This document shows positions 44,701 through 46,793 of a stretch of DNA of 64,000 bases, piece by piece (position 1 is the stretch's first letter; each line of letters starts with the position of its first letter). The notes under the pieces are model-generated. The model saw only the letters and a list, made by a program, of their open reading frames with translations. It was not told the origin of the DNA and searched no databases. A program made the translations under genes and the position numbers. Source of the stretch: Planctomycetaceae bacterium (GTDB lineage Bacteria > Planctomycetota > Planctomycetia > Planctomycetales > Planctomycetaceae); NCBI GenBank assembly GCA_024742875.1, contig JANSXP010000028.1, positions 1-64,000 of the forward strand, in the 5' to 3' direction.

Positions 44701-44777
44701 ACTTTGCCCTGTTTGAGGATGTTTCCAACGATTTGATTGACGAAGCATTTGAAGACCTGCTGGATCTGGCATTTTGA
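17706..44777 (+). CDS. Giant multidomain LEPR-XLL adhesin-like surface protein (about 9,023 residues)
   Basis: One uninterrupted frame of 27 kb. I chose the ATG at 17706, with GGTGA 5 nt before it, over an in-frame GTG at 17697. The first 38 residues are strongly basic; SLEDRELL at 39-46 matches LEPR-XLL, and there is no classical hydrophobic signal. In order: ~60-900 adhesin-like beta strands; ~916-1843 nine HG-type repeats; ~1845-3590 filamentous-adhesin-like region resembling the LktA family; ~4670-5490 SDSRSG modules; ~5495-5838 Gly-rich; ~6095-6510 propeller-like; ~6700-6780 RTX-like GGGSDDI units; ~6950-7640 seven PKD-like domains; ~7645-8070 cadherin-like; ~8070-8285 Ig-like; ~8288-9023 duplicated C-terminal unit. 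It is very acidic, with only about four Cys noticed. No PEP-CTERM, LPXTG, dockerin or autotransporter end is visible. It is most likely a surface or secreted adhesin or matrix protein. Confidence 0.92.
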   Translation: MLSRLLQLFRTDRARQARRHRKSRISHASHSSQYRRAESLEDRELLTVDLNLAANSIEFQLSYPSNQQITSLEDIYLQTNVSGNLAYSTDGTTFTEITQSGGETYNLTDGSLTTLDVSVTFDPNGDDDLADLYRNLFDGDSVSRLFLRDITAPNVDLDFSALEINQADTYTISTRTTGAGADAETGASTGDSGDLSFDAPKVILAGEVFSHVGVANVTNTAGDISITAVGNLDDITSGVVSAPIPVLPDLTITRASVDLTGVTVRGRDISVYVESDASDLFDDEDTPGGMGEPVAEFFGSLSAGVGVAVSQATAELQIDGATIYGDDISLEAQADTDAEATVLTTFAAYAYGQSEPQAIVDIKNGSSITTTGTLDITTFADSDMNIVATQNLIGTSTTTEKYNVTAVGAYSNLVSKANLSSDSSLNVGTDFTVDVGGTREHNTQSNAAAYNDGTLAIALNITVHNSTLESLIDGSVVTGGDMTVNAELETLKNDYNATSTVGTGELGGRLQSGRAGGILRSFTKGFNFFFPTGGGGGRVGGEWGRLLNAAKPQGVDLPDEQQGTPNKFDLSGAINAGLSFNEIDVRIGPNASVDVGGDLVLRGHVEEFPETSAISFLNSSNSFLPDAPRGTYSQRETGLAGAVTGGYFQNNVDVYVGAGARVVVGGDFSILSESSIPYDPQYIWDVRTDSFEPARLSTLTDKFNYNLGIQNGFFSSWAEAIAGAQSKAIGVMVNILLGNSQTYACIGDGAEVIVGGDLIVSADSAIDTINFVGSPLLPFNATGGRGIGAALMATGYINDIEASINPLAKVTADSALVFANNRGKNISLGIQGGLSDGQEGGNVFEQGSGGFNGVFTSTFVDNRTIAKVSPSAELNLLDGLVEVPVPFEELRQNERSVTTTVAEFNPNGLYDADDNSLRRVNADTNTITLPFDHYSVTGSPLIYDNDGGTDIGGLNSGQIYYAIVNGEDEPHILKLALTYQDAIDGNAIDLDLDDLDGVFDQYHSLYQGFDPTDPSRVLLGSSTIDLGNQHNLVSGIPVLYDTDGEAPIGNLTPGQIYYVSVTGANTYRLAHTAADAIEAEVTGDTSNLITFAAGATGRGHALRPTAYEKIEDPELPRVLDTNQDGLVNASDDNVTGVNSFIAAGGTLNVQTDTNLMVLANDQTNLFNGSGVLTKTLSNASGAAINVNVINRRTEALIGSEDRVLDEDDFTPELGVDSSGLVTLDYAHGFSAGDELIYTAGGDYPIDGLRDRGLYVVTSSDDQEFRIGRTAAERSNAVGSAAIDGTTWTINLGYEHKFQSGDAVRYTNEKPALRDDIGGLTDGQVYYVIAVDGRKIQLAELLEDVAEQYRYQFTPATSVDGDFIYLGYEHGLPAGQQVLYRSGGGAAVGGLEDGKTYTIVLDSDEPLAIRLRDPDTGSVVTMDPSLARGAGHTLQPAFQQVDVDVTADDLLTGTIDLGYAHDLQTGDSVRLTGASSLGLTDDQRYYAIVLTDTQIALAETEALAESGRTQFFLSTALLDNGDAADGKADTIDVYAEHGFQDGDTVLYLQGSSLDVGLTDGETYTVRLLDPDTTSLDLPETKLQLLDSTGALVEMSTIAGTDNVYASLVNLSARTALTGGSATDAIYLYNDARVAISQPGLGFDVYSFQLAVDPLTTLETLHGFAPTFDPSTALTDADGNDVYDTIDLGYAHNYSAGQEVTYTSGEGAPIIGLNEGQVYFVRLVSGSTTKIQLAETLLQATEDATDPEVVEFNIDQTTGTTHAVAARLRPIPTLDAPSDTIRFTRVHGFSNGDQVTYTAGDGNRIVGLDDGGTYYVLTTNDPRVIQLSEDGTTPLSLAAPRISGGGHTFSDVVVAGTVSVTTENDVAVASANTGSIIAVTAAATVATPAKTNAYTGAGWSAKSNTWSDAQSYDGGRNISGTAAINIQVDRTLAWVQDTEFFGSGGLRVTAVNEAEIYMGAGAVTFASVDSQRGGGSGAMAGALGLNVIATRTEAYIDESSVVRSGDVIVDADSRGNIVAIALSGAGSTGSLAAGGSFVINVVSMNTIARISDSFIVTPGALDVRSDNNVDTVAVAGAFATVAQSQNANPDGTTAIGFAVAINVISNDLRDGGTLAFVEDTAIDVGSDLDVVALANSSTIAVVVAMAFNAERTGISTSVAIGLGLNVISTRTRASVKGTKDDTDGEVDGDVTISADDTSLTMSYNFPISVSFSGGAAESSTAVGAGLTFNVINTDVTAELADLSLTTDNLDVTAAGSGTVRALALGFSGAEDIAFAGQLAFNYIEQNVTATVSGATVTTSGDLVVTADDESDIFALTGAAALSFMGNGGTGVGAALSFDITNNTTEALVDQSTIISAGDVQVEATSSATIETITAGAAAGRQLGVGGSISTVVLTNATRAAITSSTVTAEHNMLVHADSAGIVRTYAGAIGFGKQGVGVGASLSISVIDNTTEAYIDQSTVVAKGNGGNTLAVKNWDDNVDESTEFISGLAVIASNTEDLDLISVTAGLGKTGAAAINLAPTILNNTTHAYIEDTDVNAADEFGSDVIVRAHQDSDFFVFLGAGSAGISKASVGVAAGGLFVSNETQAWLSDTDTDEVTGNGRQSVYADGNVEVASFARSEFDTGVVGISGSAKLSGAGSVDVVTLNNVNRAKISDVDINATGDLTLEAVDRLNMTRFTGSAAVGTASGGGTFILIFNDNVNEAIMSDTQANASGATLVRADSFVGSDAFALSGAVGVSGAFNGVFVFYVSRGETRAVIEGGNRQAQINQDLNFSDDSQSVTVQATDYVDSLLLEGGLAGGGGPAGVAGNLAFFDVQNTVDAHIGSSARVAAGGDVSVDASSTKILSALAGGLAYGTGVGFAGTFVVSTIGSGTSSGGITDAVDDDVMDAVNSAASSANDTDGMMGGPAPSKVADELEANETSLARPGTVDRSTEDVAAFIGAFAEITAGGDLSVTATETVDYTSAAGSVAVAGSNGFGASVSLLTVGTVTEAYVDDDAVLIVDGTIDVSASADETVTSDAVAAAGALTFSLGAQYSEATIDSDQIASIGDDVLITGSTAVGVSASHVRDVEVIGNAANLAGGVAVGLSGATVDLGGDVRAQVVNADMGTADDDGNVLATIGSLDVTASSTVTEARAKAPALAGGVGIAFAGSLANATIDTDVDARIVGSAEVYATGDINVTATTDHDAEAEAVGQNGAGGVTIGLSGGTAVIDPTVDTIIGDGAILVGDNIAVQAQHNVVKADGTAATGLATAKATSSGGSVLLGVQGSWATAEPKGRVTNTVGSASLEVNGGDILISTDSRNAGRSEALGDSFSIIGVGIQRGDVEITTNNSLSVASGASLVSTSGDVTVRAASEDVGSTRVRSGSGGLVGVSEAFSDIDVRTETTANVAGTLAAGGTVRVATDYQTTQNINADAISNSAFAIPTSRATIDFRGISEDNTTIKTTVSGTLQAPTVVVDATASDIDVTANANSEASAAFADSDATATVNLDLDASVVIESGALLDGADDVHLTADLTSVAMDVDARGSTKTDDRGSLAGDPDAEANINMDTAAAVTGTAGSNIKTQQLNVSALTDAGLSDVDAYAQHVGVNFGSGPRESENLQADRLIDLNSTITLLVAADPFLILEADGTVQQEAITYTETDTRITVDRLVNEGSHGGEINLTVNTTGRDGEMTDPRVIKGTPEVVFQTAYDEVTIINELDKELILLGIDVGNEGATASDLINIPVTPSINELDPQSEADATGTQVVIETTGQFGLAGLLDNPLGSTSITSETGDILTASMGGVSYATNAADLDAGTVTQDVLDIIGVTASETTISTIEAGSRWLVKTASNEFELGSLGASIAVFRGVNNRTPWVIDSSEVTLSAGGQIGVTFFPLQIIAGEGSDVSVTSDNQVLLNTNSIDSTYLEVFGGQTVVGGMQAGGTLDLMSVGSIVDGDNGAIDFVADVLKLESVTSTASDATAADRTIGTLTNPLEIATTSTFSATAGGHIAFSGQAGSFTPQSLLSTLGDIQLTIADTDEVGQDLLLPTASSLIATAGSIRLNVGDNLDSQGVMQAGTSIFINADQAGLDVGTGAVIDLLGELRAGTSIDIVTGSDPDAVNFRRLDSTTTAVSISTAAGQDTINIGSLDGLLTSLRGTFTVDAGEETDAAADLLVQDVIALDDTSRGAASPQTVTSASTSISGMDAALVIGSQTLNYANAELVNLALGAGNDTVDVGLTVADTELTIAVGEGDNTAFVGQDVVESSVVVGRTLSGLAGKLNLTAPSGNEGTSSLTINNTADSAGGSGRLSATNLTGFGMADGVSGGVGFSGFDSVLLSLGSGNDALDVSGTLTPVSIELGGGDDTLEVDGSFADFRRDLTFSGTTLGDTSASSDNDILSLAFPAAAVFTLDADELSSQGAIGSIFYQQVSGIVASLSNGADQVVINDVGARLTLNTGGGADTVTANNFSVASTVNLGDDADPDVMTITGTDTDLTVTGDTEGIDTLIVDRTATTDPVTRGRLDDSASGVLSGVTGGNVTFDNFAQFNLLLGSGNDQFLIDAGLGLVGTNLLIDGGVSDDVIDVVTLSDTTAIVGGDDEDTVNLFIAGLPTADQFTNLGLTVETLAIQNEDSPFDTTWAFQDASLTAANAATGGDPVTVIDDILQIDRMNFFPGSGSNSLTVGTETINDVVGEVDDDGTIVRRSVIAFNALAGTVSSYTENGYEFTTSGSFGPSSGGLLVSADATTVDVEAADGSVFDLNRLTIVDSRSGAMSLTVTGTSTVTGGTISETVAYVATGAAVDLSFGDLDDVSDIRLTLDAAQILDDVVMSTVLSGNGRVDLTFGSIVLEPGAATTLSQPQTTVDFTRELTDAFTYTEDSFTLSGDKELFIDSSSTTALRGLSDDTTITLAASGGGAFALYEMQLRNTSAVDETVSLTVHLINGTQTTIPLSVPADGQWQTFSSPFIGLGSLVRSVEWTADTNISVDKIVAVGRVASVLTFTTGDGNTQVEGGIQYQTSRSLFTSGGVAQSSQFSNNYITSVDGRPFTLESIDFQLDSILTETVGITFEATDAAGNVFTEEAQFLSNSGLQTYEFQSLVDVQTVTFFNRFATFDFGFDNIVASQGLLSAAPASVMPTALPEPVDIATLASQDIVFHTSNLNDADSSNDVPVITVDGNAVTALNGTSFSVEYLDATETPVTPVAGEQYIVRFTFHGDLVIPDGSSITADGSHALSLHVENNATIGDSVTFDMSGSAAEVRDVIVEFDGLANTATNLYQEGEVQFTTGYFYGNGDRLAVGTTGTAISYQREAGGNTGLQRITLVDSRSGSQSITATGTRADGSTVTHTANYTATGATQTVNFSGISGVVSVAIDVATDVELDLLNLGGSTLLRFDELGDGNRSHYSEDGYTVTSVGGQALFNGAAGTLRSASGTSDVVYSYVDGSTLDLFELSLSDSRSGNQSITAIATLADGTEVSETQPCDASQSTATVVFEDLHDAVAVTLSLAPQVSIDSIEVDRVLHAGVGRAGGGDGGDGGVGGAGTDGGRGVSGGDGGDGGDGGAAFDSGRLVAFEGDDGTGGGGGGFYVELAQAESGTDGTAGTNGFNGGLGGQAGKTDEDTGFGIGGESGSRQSTDGGDGGEGGDPGDGPANPDHGEPGTTGDPTRNGSNGEMGGEGGIGYGGTNEGTGTVISAGGGGEGADGGAGGGGGGAFEIFVKGVLQIGRADFDASGGDAHAGEGGAAGLGGVGGGAAGDDGAFGIAGIVGANSSTGGENGDEPVTSAEAATGVGSDGTDRRGDFDGRGGGRGTGVSGGSGGIGGDGGASEDNRGGDGGDGADGADGGNGGRGAVGGESGAGGGGAGGTIKLVGSSLVLDVTGSTSAVDLFVAGGSGSDRGNDHTEDESADGRILLGDNDTISEISRVDPDVSTSEVTSIIGPRDVNPFLHGDLGSGVATPYIPNLVGGAQVYGFLDGISADDINFNPQSATKVAADSDGVLGVLRLPGGLADIGLGDHPSAVNFSGFDWVLVANLTDQNLPRPQLSIGLHSTSTTTATTQTSLAFDDIDPASSGPVTLTALNAGQVWVTLIPNARATQTVRVNASVAGDDYVDAGGTQVGSLVNLVSARLGTNGSDQAVYITAGEPAADSVSFATAEQTLTEYSELTVGVDGELYAISANRDAIVVLDGATNRIVQIIENDLDGVHSLDSIKGLSVSVEGPDAGEFVRVQSGDDAIVTFRRNTTTGVLTYLRYQRVELDNFQSSSDNVFHKVVFDDINHTAAIFGTYDDTNTLIKLFTVDRDTGELTAVPNQDSGSLVHEGELTAKDGESIVDLTWAGGFIIVLFGSDDSARFAGWLAAVDGFSGDLAGAVDDGSFGFIGADRLVASDDFVHLLSSTDNFVVSFQLSGRTVNYLQKVANGARGVTGMVAPTDLTESIDGSFAYITGRDADSVVIVHLDGRGAMAQRLSNNSNGLMGLEGPVSITGGAASGATVVATQGSDTTFGQFVSFTGVSELGNAPVSRDGSLGRTDTAFFVLPEPFGDTESTIGQWRFQPQQGSFQDAWPTDIFPVILERNETTDEWTITGIGERRRIDAGRGEAQVFDFELQHGSTTTTNRYFGWYEMSRSPSGNPRSTVDYSDGVGTTLRLDVATGSAIDDCYNDLAGCDGIFSNSSTVARTYSMQVSFDVNETADAVRAQFLNFDSVSVNTAGGLDRLKIASAPGPDVQTFQVDTGDLDDIVQIYGVSPTTTVTTGGGSDDITIAFDGAAAQSLTVNGGAGEDQFHLVTVGASATTSLNGDGDDDLFIIAGDQLIAGTQTNVDGGNPIDQSASDGDRLLFNPGDPDADVNPADGPPSGSVGLSDAAYSDVDFVDIEDVVIESGPLIDIASDTVTISEGDELNVSVSLPSVPQNSGVTDVTWNIEGTDVANVTSTLLSLSWDSLAVYSVLNGPQTYTILVSASRIEGGETITTTRRISLQVLDTPPTISLLADDTVRVGGEFEIFFSATDPGADAIKRWIVEWGDGTSQVYGSGVGSAKHMYLTPNDYVVKVRLQDEESGTDDAAFQTHPLAVTVDSLHVTPGNYTIVEGQALELNGSVDGTPTSVSWDINGDGIFGDATTLNAVLDWDVQLKNLGIDGSSHSEIRPVLRATWANGDSVQREGSLSVVNVSPEGMFTTDAPAIGFNEGATAADIYSVLFTSAADPASGDVLTYSFDFGDDGDFEVENSASASALIPATWSNGQISQDGPVTVRGRVSDPDGGFSEYTTTFVINDVAPVVELSGSDAATEGQPYELTLAFSDVGTGDGPIRFTIDWGDGSTPESFTPASQVSPASVPHVFADNQAGLTGISVVATDAKGTYLPVTKDITVGNVAPELTNLAAANASGAGLVIEGDTVSLTGDLFDDGRLDSFRLVVDWGDGSDDEEFKFDAGSDSFDVVHPYGQDGTYTITATLFDDDGAFVEQTTSVVVSNAVPIASYSLSAAEVQEGGQLTLSGSITDAGAKDLHSVSVAWGDGTVENVPVVGRAFSTTYIYGDDNPTATASDEFTVTVTVTDLADAGSTSHSSQTVDVLNVAPTIVIADTDVSTINSTGAIGQPVTLTTTFLDPAGALDVYTASINWGDGNSSTASGTWDAATGIGTVTTTHSYAADGIYDITVEIHDDDTGVSEAATARALIGDFSNTAPAVDDQTLSVAEASAIGTVVGTVAASDDGALHYALTGFPQLLALTGTSDAPADGLWTQDVILVFDLKIGGATPSQSTHTIELLTTDADRANNTTVADLVADLNVRLAAADLDSLLVAATGTDANGNDIGDRISFGAVDDTLKHVSLTGGDLLGFESTQTAAIPGLVPPAEFAIDPDTGEITVAADGLDAESRQSYTYLVTVTDFWGVLDTASVTIEIDNVNEFTPVLSLDSGVVEIAEFSPNDTFVTTASADDRDIEDDLTFSLEPDTAFAIDPDTGVITVADSAALDNDVTPQFELTVTVTDVGGLTDSRILYVNLTEDSVPRLSSTSFRVAENETVVATLSGTSTDPAITGFDFTIAGGDDAGLFQLQGDELSFVAPADYETPADTGMDNLYQLEILIEDSAGNVFTESVTVTVTDVDEIAPTADVVDVTPDPRTAPVGLVSIRFSEDVSGFDLSDLVLTRDDIAVDISAAAFASVSAQEYTVDLTNFTADNGRYVLRVTAAGSEVTDVAGNALAIDASDEFIVDTSLAVDSIHTTQAGPIAGGDAAFLVTFNNDVTNVDLTDFAPVATGSVRSSGVVVTDGGDTDAATWLVTVTGVSGYGTLGLALDADTDIQSLTGSPLSQLEPGSSQSYDLVIDRHGVLSDDSRVPGDTSAVISGDRLLLVTDDADNSLSVTARADGAVVIVGHDGSTINGLPEFVAFTGVGGVTPSSIEIRGGAGGDFVHIADLETVASVQFVSTGGLDTVVLREVSIGRDLLVLTRGDGTRLDVLDSTIDRHVTMRGGAGDEEIRFERTEIAGVSNVAAGDGSNTIVFDEVTSGSLQLVGGGQVDQFTVDNSTVGGNAYFTTQGGEDTVLVTGTDVSGTLYASTGDDADTVDIYRSRVGGAGSLLVGDGDNVVRLLHSQVSGVTNVPMTDGHHVIDLQDNQFDGPVFATTTAGTLTARLRRSQFADQALIVGGTSDQDTLIDDGENAFSHGMNIARFEDTSNNLLNASFATLVERSSGRVLVDNRHAVASAFGRTAGDVSAFVSGDHLVIVGSSGDDSIVLTSTESGDVVVSGRLGTTINGGESFTAFSGVDGVLPGNLTINGLDGIDLISVGDVVVTGQLNVIAASGEDAVLVSGVSVGGNLVLRGTGGMQASVEHADSTVHTLLFGDSEDDLYSLTRVSVGGVLNASAGDGDNQTFATAVSVSQGVAVSPGSGSDFVRLVDSVFGSTLYVQTGAGDDRLETSKVEVGSTLYVNLGEDDDVADLDGVTARAAATVRTGTGDDAVRLRGSVFDDTAYVSGAVGNKVVDLDGIQVTGATSVQAAGGNLALRVRNNTFDNGPGQFVGGAAADDVLMDDSSSSYASPPNFALFEDVSNDLIDEAFEDLLDLAF
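20455..23240 (+). repeat. Nine HG-type repeats in the giant protein
   Basis: Units of ~45 core residues share (T/D)-I-(D/N)-L-G-Y-x-H-x-(F/L)-x-x-G-(D/Q)-x-V-x-Y, then a Gly-rich turn, GL-x-(D/E)-G-(Q/K)-x-Y-Y-V, and end in a strand such as KIQLAET. Copies begin near 20467, 20763, 21355, 21550, 21780, 22060, 22290, 22750 and 23035. Examples are TIDLGYAHDLQTGDSVRLTG and TIDLGYAHNYSAGQEVTYTS. Similar units occur in other giant bacterial adhesins; their ligand is unknown. Confidence 0.8.
23250..28480 (+). repeat. Filamentous-adhesin-like degenerate repeats in the giant protein
   Basis: Some 1,750 residues alternate short strands of the type G-D-(V/L)-x-V-x-A-x-(S/D), Ala/Gly-rich stretches (GVGVGASLSISVIDNTTEAY) and segments such as AYIDESSVVRSGDVIVDADS. 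The pattern TxAxIDxSTVxAxGDVxVxA recurs about every 60-110 residues. This matches the composition of filamentous adhesins annotated as LktA family and probably builds a long beta-solenoid stalk. Confidence 0.65.
31720..34190 (+). repeat. SDSRSG / DGYxxT beta-sandwich modules in the giant protein
   Basis: About five modules of 110-140 residues begin with (T/S)-Y-x-E-(N/D)-(G/S)-(Y/F)-x-(F/L/V)-T and contain FDL-x-x-(L/I)-x-(L/I)-x-D-S-R-S-G-x-(M/Q)-S-(L/I)-T and a final V-x-L-x-L/D strand. VDSRSGAMSLTVTGT, VDSRSGSQSITATGT and SDSRSGNQSITAIAT are the clearest. Two intermediate copies (near 32220 and 32670) keep the frame of the module but lose the SRSG. Beta-sandwich, carbohydrate-binding-like fold is inference. 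Confidence 0.6.
34190..35220 (+). repeat. Glycine-rich low-complexity segment of the giant protein
   Basis: Roughly 340 residues are dominated by GGDGGDGG, GGAGGGGGG and DGADGADGGNGG triplets, coded mainly by GGC/GGT. An island (FEIFVKGVLQIGRADFDASG) without Gly bias sits at ~34760-34815. The DNA carries G homopolymers of seven (34451-34457) and eight (34640-34647). It is likely a flexible, extended or polyglycine-II-type spacer. Confidence 0.85.
38550..40630 (+). repeat. Array of seven PKD-like domains in the giant protein
   Basis: Consecutive ~90-residue units carry the WGDG signature or a variant: EWGDGTSQVYG, WDINGDG, FDFGDDGDFEV, IDWGDGSTPES, VDWGDGSDDEEF, VAWGDGTVENV and INWGDGNSSTA, each followed by HxYxxxGxYxVxVxVxD-type strands. 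PKD domains are common extracellular spacers and ligand-binding modules. Confidence 0.85.
40640..41910 (+). repeat. Cadherin-like domains in the giant protein
   Basis: About three units show cadherin signatures: FAIDPDTGEITVAADGLD, FAIDPDTGVITVADSAALDN, then SFRVAENETVVATLSGTS with a closing VTVTDVDE. In the first, an insert of ~80 residues (near 40780-41110) interrupts the repeat. Cadherin folds bind calcium between domains, consistent with the high Asp content. Confidence 0.75.
42568..44774 (+). repeat. Tandem duplication of the ~365-residue C-terminal unit of the giant protein
   Basis: Copy 1 covers 42568-43660 and copy 2 covers 43680-44774. Both start with a similar strand set (GDTSAVISGDRLLLV and GDVSAFVSGDHLVIV), continue with (G)TTINGxxxFxAFxGVxGVxP, contain ~18-22-residue beta-helix turns of the type GDGxNxVxxxxxxVxGxxxVxxG, and end in FEDTSNNLLNASFATLVE and FEDVSNDLIDEAFEDLLDLA. 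The unit is likely a right-handed beta-helix. Confidence 0.8.
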
Positions 44778-45191
44778 CAGCAGCGACCGACACGGTTCTT
44801 TCGTTTCCTGCCGACTGCCGGGAACAGCGCAGCCGTCGGTTTTTGCGACTTTCGCGGGGAAATCGAGGGCGGCCGGACGCGTCGCCATCATGTCAATTTG
44901 AGCGCACCTGCGAATTTTGCCCTGAAAGTTTGAGCCGCTGGCGGCCGAATTCCTGCATGGTCCGGCGTGCGGCATCGGTCGCCCGCTGATAAAATTGGGG
45001 CAACTGCCGCCGAACTGCGGGCAGTGCTCCAGCGTGTCAACCGTTCACGACGACAGGTTGCCGGGCGTTGAACACAGGCGGGAGTCAGCAACAAGCATGA
45101 GACGCGTCCCTGTCTGGATCGCCTGGGGCGGGGCGCTTCGGCCCGCAGCAGGGCCAGACCGATGGACGGCAACCTGACGGGCCGGTTCGCA
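44778..45191. other. 414-bp region between the giant gene and the second bookend kinase
   Basis: It holds a terminator just after the giant stop (44811-44844). The rest should contain the promoter of the kinase at 45192. No convincing gene, RNA or repeat is visible. GGGAAC at 44819-44824 lies inside the terminator loop and is not a credible promoter. Confidence 0.5.
44811..44844 (+). terminator. Rho-independent-like terminator of the giant gene
   Basis: CCGAC-TGC and GCA-(GCC)-GTCGG can pair across an 11-12-nt loop with a small bulge (44811-44839), followed directly by TTTTT (44840-44844). It lies 34 nt after the stop at 44777. It is one of the few hairpins here with a true T-tract. Confidence 0.6.
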
Positions 45192-46745
45192 ATGTCAGAA
45201 CCACAACAACACGACTGGAGTCAGATTCAGAAGATCTTTGCCGCAGCGGTTGAGCTGTCGGCCGAGGAACGCCTGCCGTTTGTGCGGGCCAGCTGCGGAG
45301 ATGACGAACTTCTCTACCACGAAGTGGCCACCCTGGTTGAGGAATTCGACACGGCGATTGACGAGTTCGAAACGCCGCTGAATCTGGTGATGGAGCATGT
45401 CGATGATGTGGAACCGCAGCACTCGGTCGACGGCTATGAAATCTTCGAGCAGCTGCATCGCGGCGGACAGGGGGTTGTCTACAGCGCTCTGCAGCTGGGC
45501 ACGCAGCGGCGGGTGGCCATCAAGTTCATGCTGTCCGGCCCGTTTGCCTCAGACTCTGCGCGGCGGCGATTTCAGCGCGAAGTGCTGCTGGTCGGTCGCC
45601 TGCGGCACCCGGGTATCGTGCCTGTGTTTGATAGTGGGGTGACGGCCGGTCAGCCTTACTTTGTGATGGAATATGTCGACGGTCAGCAGCTGCAGCAGTA
45701 CTGCTCACAGTCTGCCCTGGACCTGAAAGAGAAAGTCGCACTCTTCGCTGATATCTGCGAGGCGGTGGGCGCCGCGCACGAACAGGGGATCGTGCATCGC
45801 GATCTGAAACCGTCCAACGTGATGGTGACCGCTGATGGCGAAGCTCGCGTGCTGGATTTTGGACTGGCGAAGTCGAATGCCGGTGAAGAAGAGAAGCTGT
45901 CACTGACCGGGCAGGTGATGGGGACGCTGGCGTACATGAGCCCCGAGCAGGCCGGTGCTATGGGGGGCGAGGTTTGTCCGGCCACAGACGTGTTTGCTTT
46001 GTGTGTCATGCTGTATGAGCAGCTGGCCGGTCAGCTGCCCGTGACGCTGGAGGGCAATGTGGCTCGCAAACTGCTGACCATTCAGGCGTGCGACCATCAC
46101 CCGCTGTACGGGCGTGTCGAGGGTGTGGATGCGGATATTGCCGCTATCGTGCACAAGGGGCTCAGTGACAGGCCGTCGCTGCGTTATCCGGACGCCGCCG
46201 CACTGGGGGCCGAACTGAGACGTTACCTCGCCGGCGAGTCCGTCACTGCCCGCACACATCAATCGGGCTACCGACTGCGAAAACTGGTGCGCAAACATGC
46301 CATGCGCATCGGGCTGGTGAGCATGCTGCTGACAGGTGTTGGCATCGGACTGTGGGCCGGTGGTCTGTTTGCCGCGGCGCCTCCGGTGTCCGGTCCGCTG
46401 GCCGAACTCGTGGACGGAGAAACCTACGATACCGCAGATATGGAATCCCAGATGCACGCCATGCAGGATCTGCTGCGGCAGGAGGCGGGGGCTGACGAAC
46501 TGCTCAGCGAATTCGCCCTTCGTTTTGGCCCGCTGCAGATGCCGCAGTTTGCCGGACTGTCAGACGAACGTGAGGCCGATCTGCGGCTGCTCCTGCAGAC
46601 GCGTGATCTGATTAGTTCTGACGCGTCGCCCGCTCGACTGACGGCCATGCAGCAGCGGCTGAGCGAACCGGGGCCGGATTTTTCCGGTATGGCGCGCGAC
46701 GTCTCGGCCGGTTTACTCGAAGCGGCCGTGCAGATGCGCAAGTAA
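45192..46745 (+). CDS. Membrane Ser/Thr protein kinase, sister of the kinase at 14177
   Basis: This encodes 517 residues from the ATG at 45192; the alternative ATG at 45162 adds ten residues without family character. The N-terminal lead (MSEPQQHDWSQIQKIF, LYHEVATLVEEFD) matches that of the 14177 kinase. The kinase domain is at ~85-355: RGGQGVVY loop (first loop Gly is His), AIKFMLSGPFA, VGRLRHPGIVPVFDSG, VHRDLKPSN, LDFGLAK and GTLAYMSPEQ. A membrane helix lies at ~376-400 (GLVSMLLTGVGIGLWAGG). Instead of WD40 propellers it has only a ~120-residue helical tail of unknown fold, probably periplasmic. The sequence around the loop and the HPGIVPVFDSG segment is close enough to 14177 to suggest duplication. 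It converges on the sigma factor at 46794 (48 bp between stops). Confidence 0.88.
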   Translation: MSEPQQHDWSQIQKIFAAAVELSAEERLPFVRASCGDDELLYHEVATLVEEFDTAIDEFETPLNLVMEHVDDVEPQHSVDGYEIFEQLHRGGQGVVYSALQLGTQRRVAIKFMLSGPFASDSARRRFQREVLLVGRLRHPGIVPVFDSGVTAGQPYFVMEYVDGQQLQQYCSQSALDLKEKVALFADICEAVGAAHEQGIVHRDLKPSNVMVTADGEARVLDFGLAKSNAGEEEKLSLTGQVMGTLAYMSPEQAGAMGGEVCPATDVFALCVMLYEQLAGQLPVTLEGNVARKLLTIQACDHHPLYGRVEGVDADIAAIVHKGLSDRPSLRYPDAAALGAELRRYLAGESVTARTHQSGYRLRKLVRKHAMRIGLVSMLLTGVGIGLWAGGLFAAAPPVSGPLAELVDGETYDTADMESQMHAMQDLLRQEAGADELLSEFALRFGPLQMPQFAGLSDEREADLRLLLQTRDLISSDASPARLTAMQQRLSEPGPDFSGMARDVSAGLLEAAVQMRK

Positions 46746-46793
46746 GGGCCGGCCGTGCGGTGGGACCCTGTCGATTCTGCCTGTAACGATCGG

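Noticed and set aside
44819-44824. GGGAAC considered as an ECF -35 element for the kinase at 45192
   Set aside because: It lies in the loop of the giant gene terminator and has no -10 at the right spacing.
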